From the NCBI GenBank assembly GCA_025450615.1, contig JANWHC010000026.1, forward strand, positions 1 to 6,759: a stretch of DNA of 6,759 nucleotides, in the 5' to 3' direction. Origin of the DNA: Minisyncoccota bacterium (GTDB lineage Bacteria > Patescibacteriota > Minisyncoccia > Phycocordibacterales > DATDWN01). Below the pieces are notes generated by a model that ran no database searches, was not told the DNA's origin, and saw only the letters and a program-made list of their open reading frames with translations. A program made the position numbers and the translations under genes. Position 1 is the stretch's first letter, and each line of letters starts with the position of its first letter. Below, piece by piece: positions 6,488-6,759 of this stretch.

Positions 6488-6515
6488 TTGACCTACATCT
6501 TTTTTAGGGTATACT
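6488..6515 (+). promoter_or_regulatory. Sigma70-type promoter of the first plus-strand RNA
   Basis: TTGACC (6488-6493) and TATACT (6510-6515) are each one base from consensus and separated by 16 bases. Start of transcription is expected near 6521-6523. It points away from the pilus operon, and an intrinsic terminator on the same strand lies about 140 bases downstream, which supports its being real. Confidence 0.7.
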
Positions 6516-6521
6516 AGGAGA

Positions 6522-6662
6522 GTCTCACCCTGCCCGGGTGAACATGGATCTCTGAACGGGGGTGGGCGGTGGTTTCCCCTCTCCCCGCCCCCCAACAGAG
6601 TTCAAACAGAACTGTTGTTTCGTGGCCCTAGGCCACACGGATCGCTTCGGCGATCCTTTTTT
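6522..6662 (+). ncRNA. Unidentified structured small RNA, about 141 nt
   Basis: Delimited by a good promoter and an intrinsic terminator; the start is uncertain by a couple of bases. Hairpins in order: TCACCC/GGGTGA (6525-6541, 5-base loop); a G/C-rich stem GGG(T)GGGCGG with CCGCCCCCC (6560-6569 with 6585-6593, single-base bulge); CAACA/TGTTG with inner GTTC/GAAC (6593-6617; its first C is also the last base of the previous stem); GTGGCC/GGCCAC (6622-6636, CTA loop); then the terminator. No sensible reading frame: the only internal ATG in the 5' part opens a three-codon frame. I see no SRP RNA loop, no tRNA-like T-loop, no tmRNA ends and no RNase P P4 motif, and the ends do not pair as in 6S RNA. 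Family unknown. A leader of a downstream gene is unlikely because it ends in a terminator with another promoter behind it, although a riboswitch-type leader cannot be formally excluded. Confidence 0.65.
6639..6662 (+). terminator. Intrinsic terminator of the first plus-strand RNA
   Basis: GGATCGC pairs with GCGATCC (7 bp) around the very stable TTCG tetraloop, followed directly by six T. A textbook rho-independent terminator on the plus strand. Only one base separates its T-run from the -35 of the next promoter. Confidence 0.93.
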
Positions 6663-6678
6663 ATTGACAAGAAATAAA
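6658..6678 (+). repeat. Short direct repeat, right copy
   Basis: TTTTTATTG directly followed by ACAAGAAATAAA; matches 6310-6333 apart from a 3-base TGT present only in the left copy. Here the repeat contains the end of the terminator and the consensus -35 TTGACA. Confidence 0.45.
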
Positions 6679-6692
6679 CATAGGATAATAAT
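6664..6692 (+). promoter_or_regulatory. Promoter of the second plus-strand RNA
   Basis: TTGACA (6664-6669) is a perfect -35. AATAAT (6687-6692) is a 5/6 -10 at the ideal 17-base spacing; TAATAA one base earlier is an alternative. Transcription should start near 6698, inside the first hairpin described for the next element. Confidence 0.75.
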
Positions 6693-6697
6693 GTAGT

Positions 6698-6759
6698 GGG
6701 CTCATGTTGAGTCCACGGGCGCTCCGGAGGGGACGACGGAGCGCACACCGTCGTCCCCA
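6698..6759 (+). ncRNA. Second structured RNA or structured leader, cut by right window edge
   Basis: Starts within a hairpin, GTGGGCTCA/TGAGTCCAC (6696-6716, 9 bp with one G-U pair, TGT loop). Then GCGCTCCG (6719-6726) pairs with CGGAGCGC (6737-6744), 8 bp, while GGGGACGACGG (6729-6739) pairs with CCGTCGTCCCC (6748-6758), 11 bp. The two stems interleave: they can coexist as an H-type pseudoknot (8+8 bp) or compete. Strongly G/C-rich compared with the coding DNA. It could be a free RNA such as RNase P RNA or another housekeeping RNA whose diagnostic core lies outside, or a regulatory leader of a gene to the right. I cannot name it. The possible frame from ATG 6704 is Arg-rich and unlike the neighbouring genes. 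Confidence 0.5.

Noticed and set aside
6401..6595. A 64-codon minus-strand frame in the intergenic region.
   Set aside because: It runs antisense through the hairpins and promoter of the small RNA; its Pro/Gly/Arg-rich product reflects G/C-rich stems, and there is no start context or family resemblance.
6704..6759. Open plus-strand frame from ATG 6704 to the window end.
   Set aside because: Only 18 codons, Arg-rich and G/C-rich unlike the neighbouring genes, and fully explained by perfect stems; cannot be excluded without more sequence.
1..6759. CRISPR array, insertion sequence or prophage.
   Set aside because: No regularly spaced repeats, no transposase or integrase, and no terminal inverted repeats were seen.

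Overview
The window looks like part of a small-genome candidate-phyla (Patescibacteria/CPR, probably Parcubacteria-like) bacterium. This is an inference from an AT-rich coding region, the near absence of Shine-Dalgarno sequences, tightly packed genes, and a compact type IV pilus locus whose assembly ATPase lacks the usual zinc-binding cysteines. No sequence search was possible, so the phylum is a working guess.

All recognisable protein genes lie on the minus strand. Read in the direction of transcription (right to left), they are: a PilB/GspE assembly ATPase (6267 to 4513), a PilC/GspF platform protein (4508 to 3291), and four prepilin-like proteins in the order FimT/GspH-like, PilV/GspI-like, PilW/GspJ-like and a large PilX/GspK-like protein (3286 to 573). 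After a 53-base gap comes the N-terminal 173 residues of triosephosphate isomerase (tpiA), cut by the left window edge. The six pilus genes are 1 to 4 bases apart and look like one operon, read from an extended -10 promoter just before pilB. tpiA seems to have its own extended -10 element. In the pilus operon the ATPase drives pilin extraction, PilC is the membrane platform, and the H-I-J-K order of minor pilins matches the priming/tip complex of type IV pili and type II secretion. Major pilin, PilMNO, PilT and prepilin peptidase genes are not in the window.

Positions 6268-6759 hold no protein gene that I can support, but are full of RNA-like structure. Next to the pilB promoter is a block of four successive hairpins (6327-6473) of unclear strand. 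On the plus strand, diverging from the operon, are a good sigma70-type promoter (6488-6515), a hairpin-rich RNA of about 141 bases and a textbook intrinsic terminator (6639-6662). One base later a second promoter begins (6664-6692), followed by a second highly structured RNA that runs off the right edge. That second RNA can form either an 8+8 bp pseudoknot or two mutually exclusive stems. I do not recognise either RNA; they are the most likely undescribed elements here.
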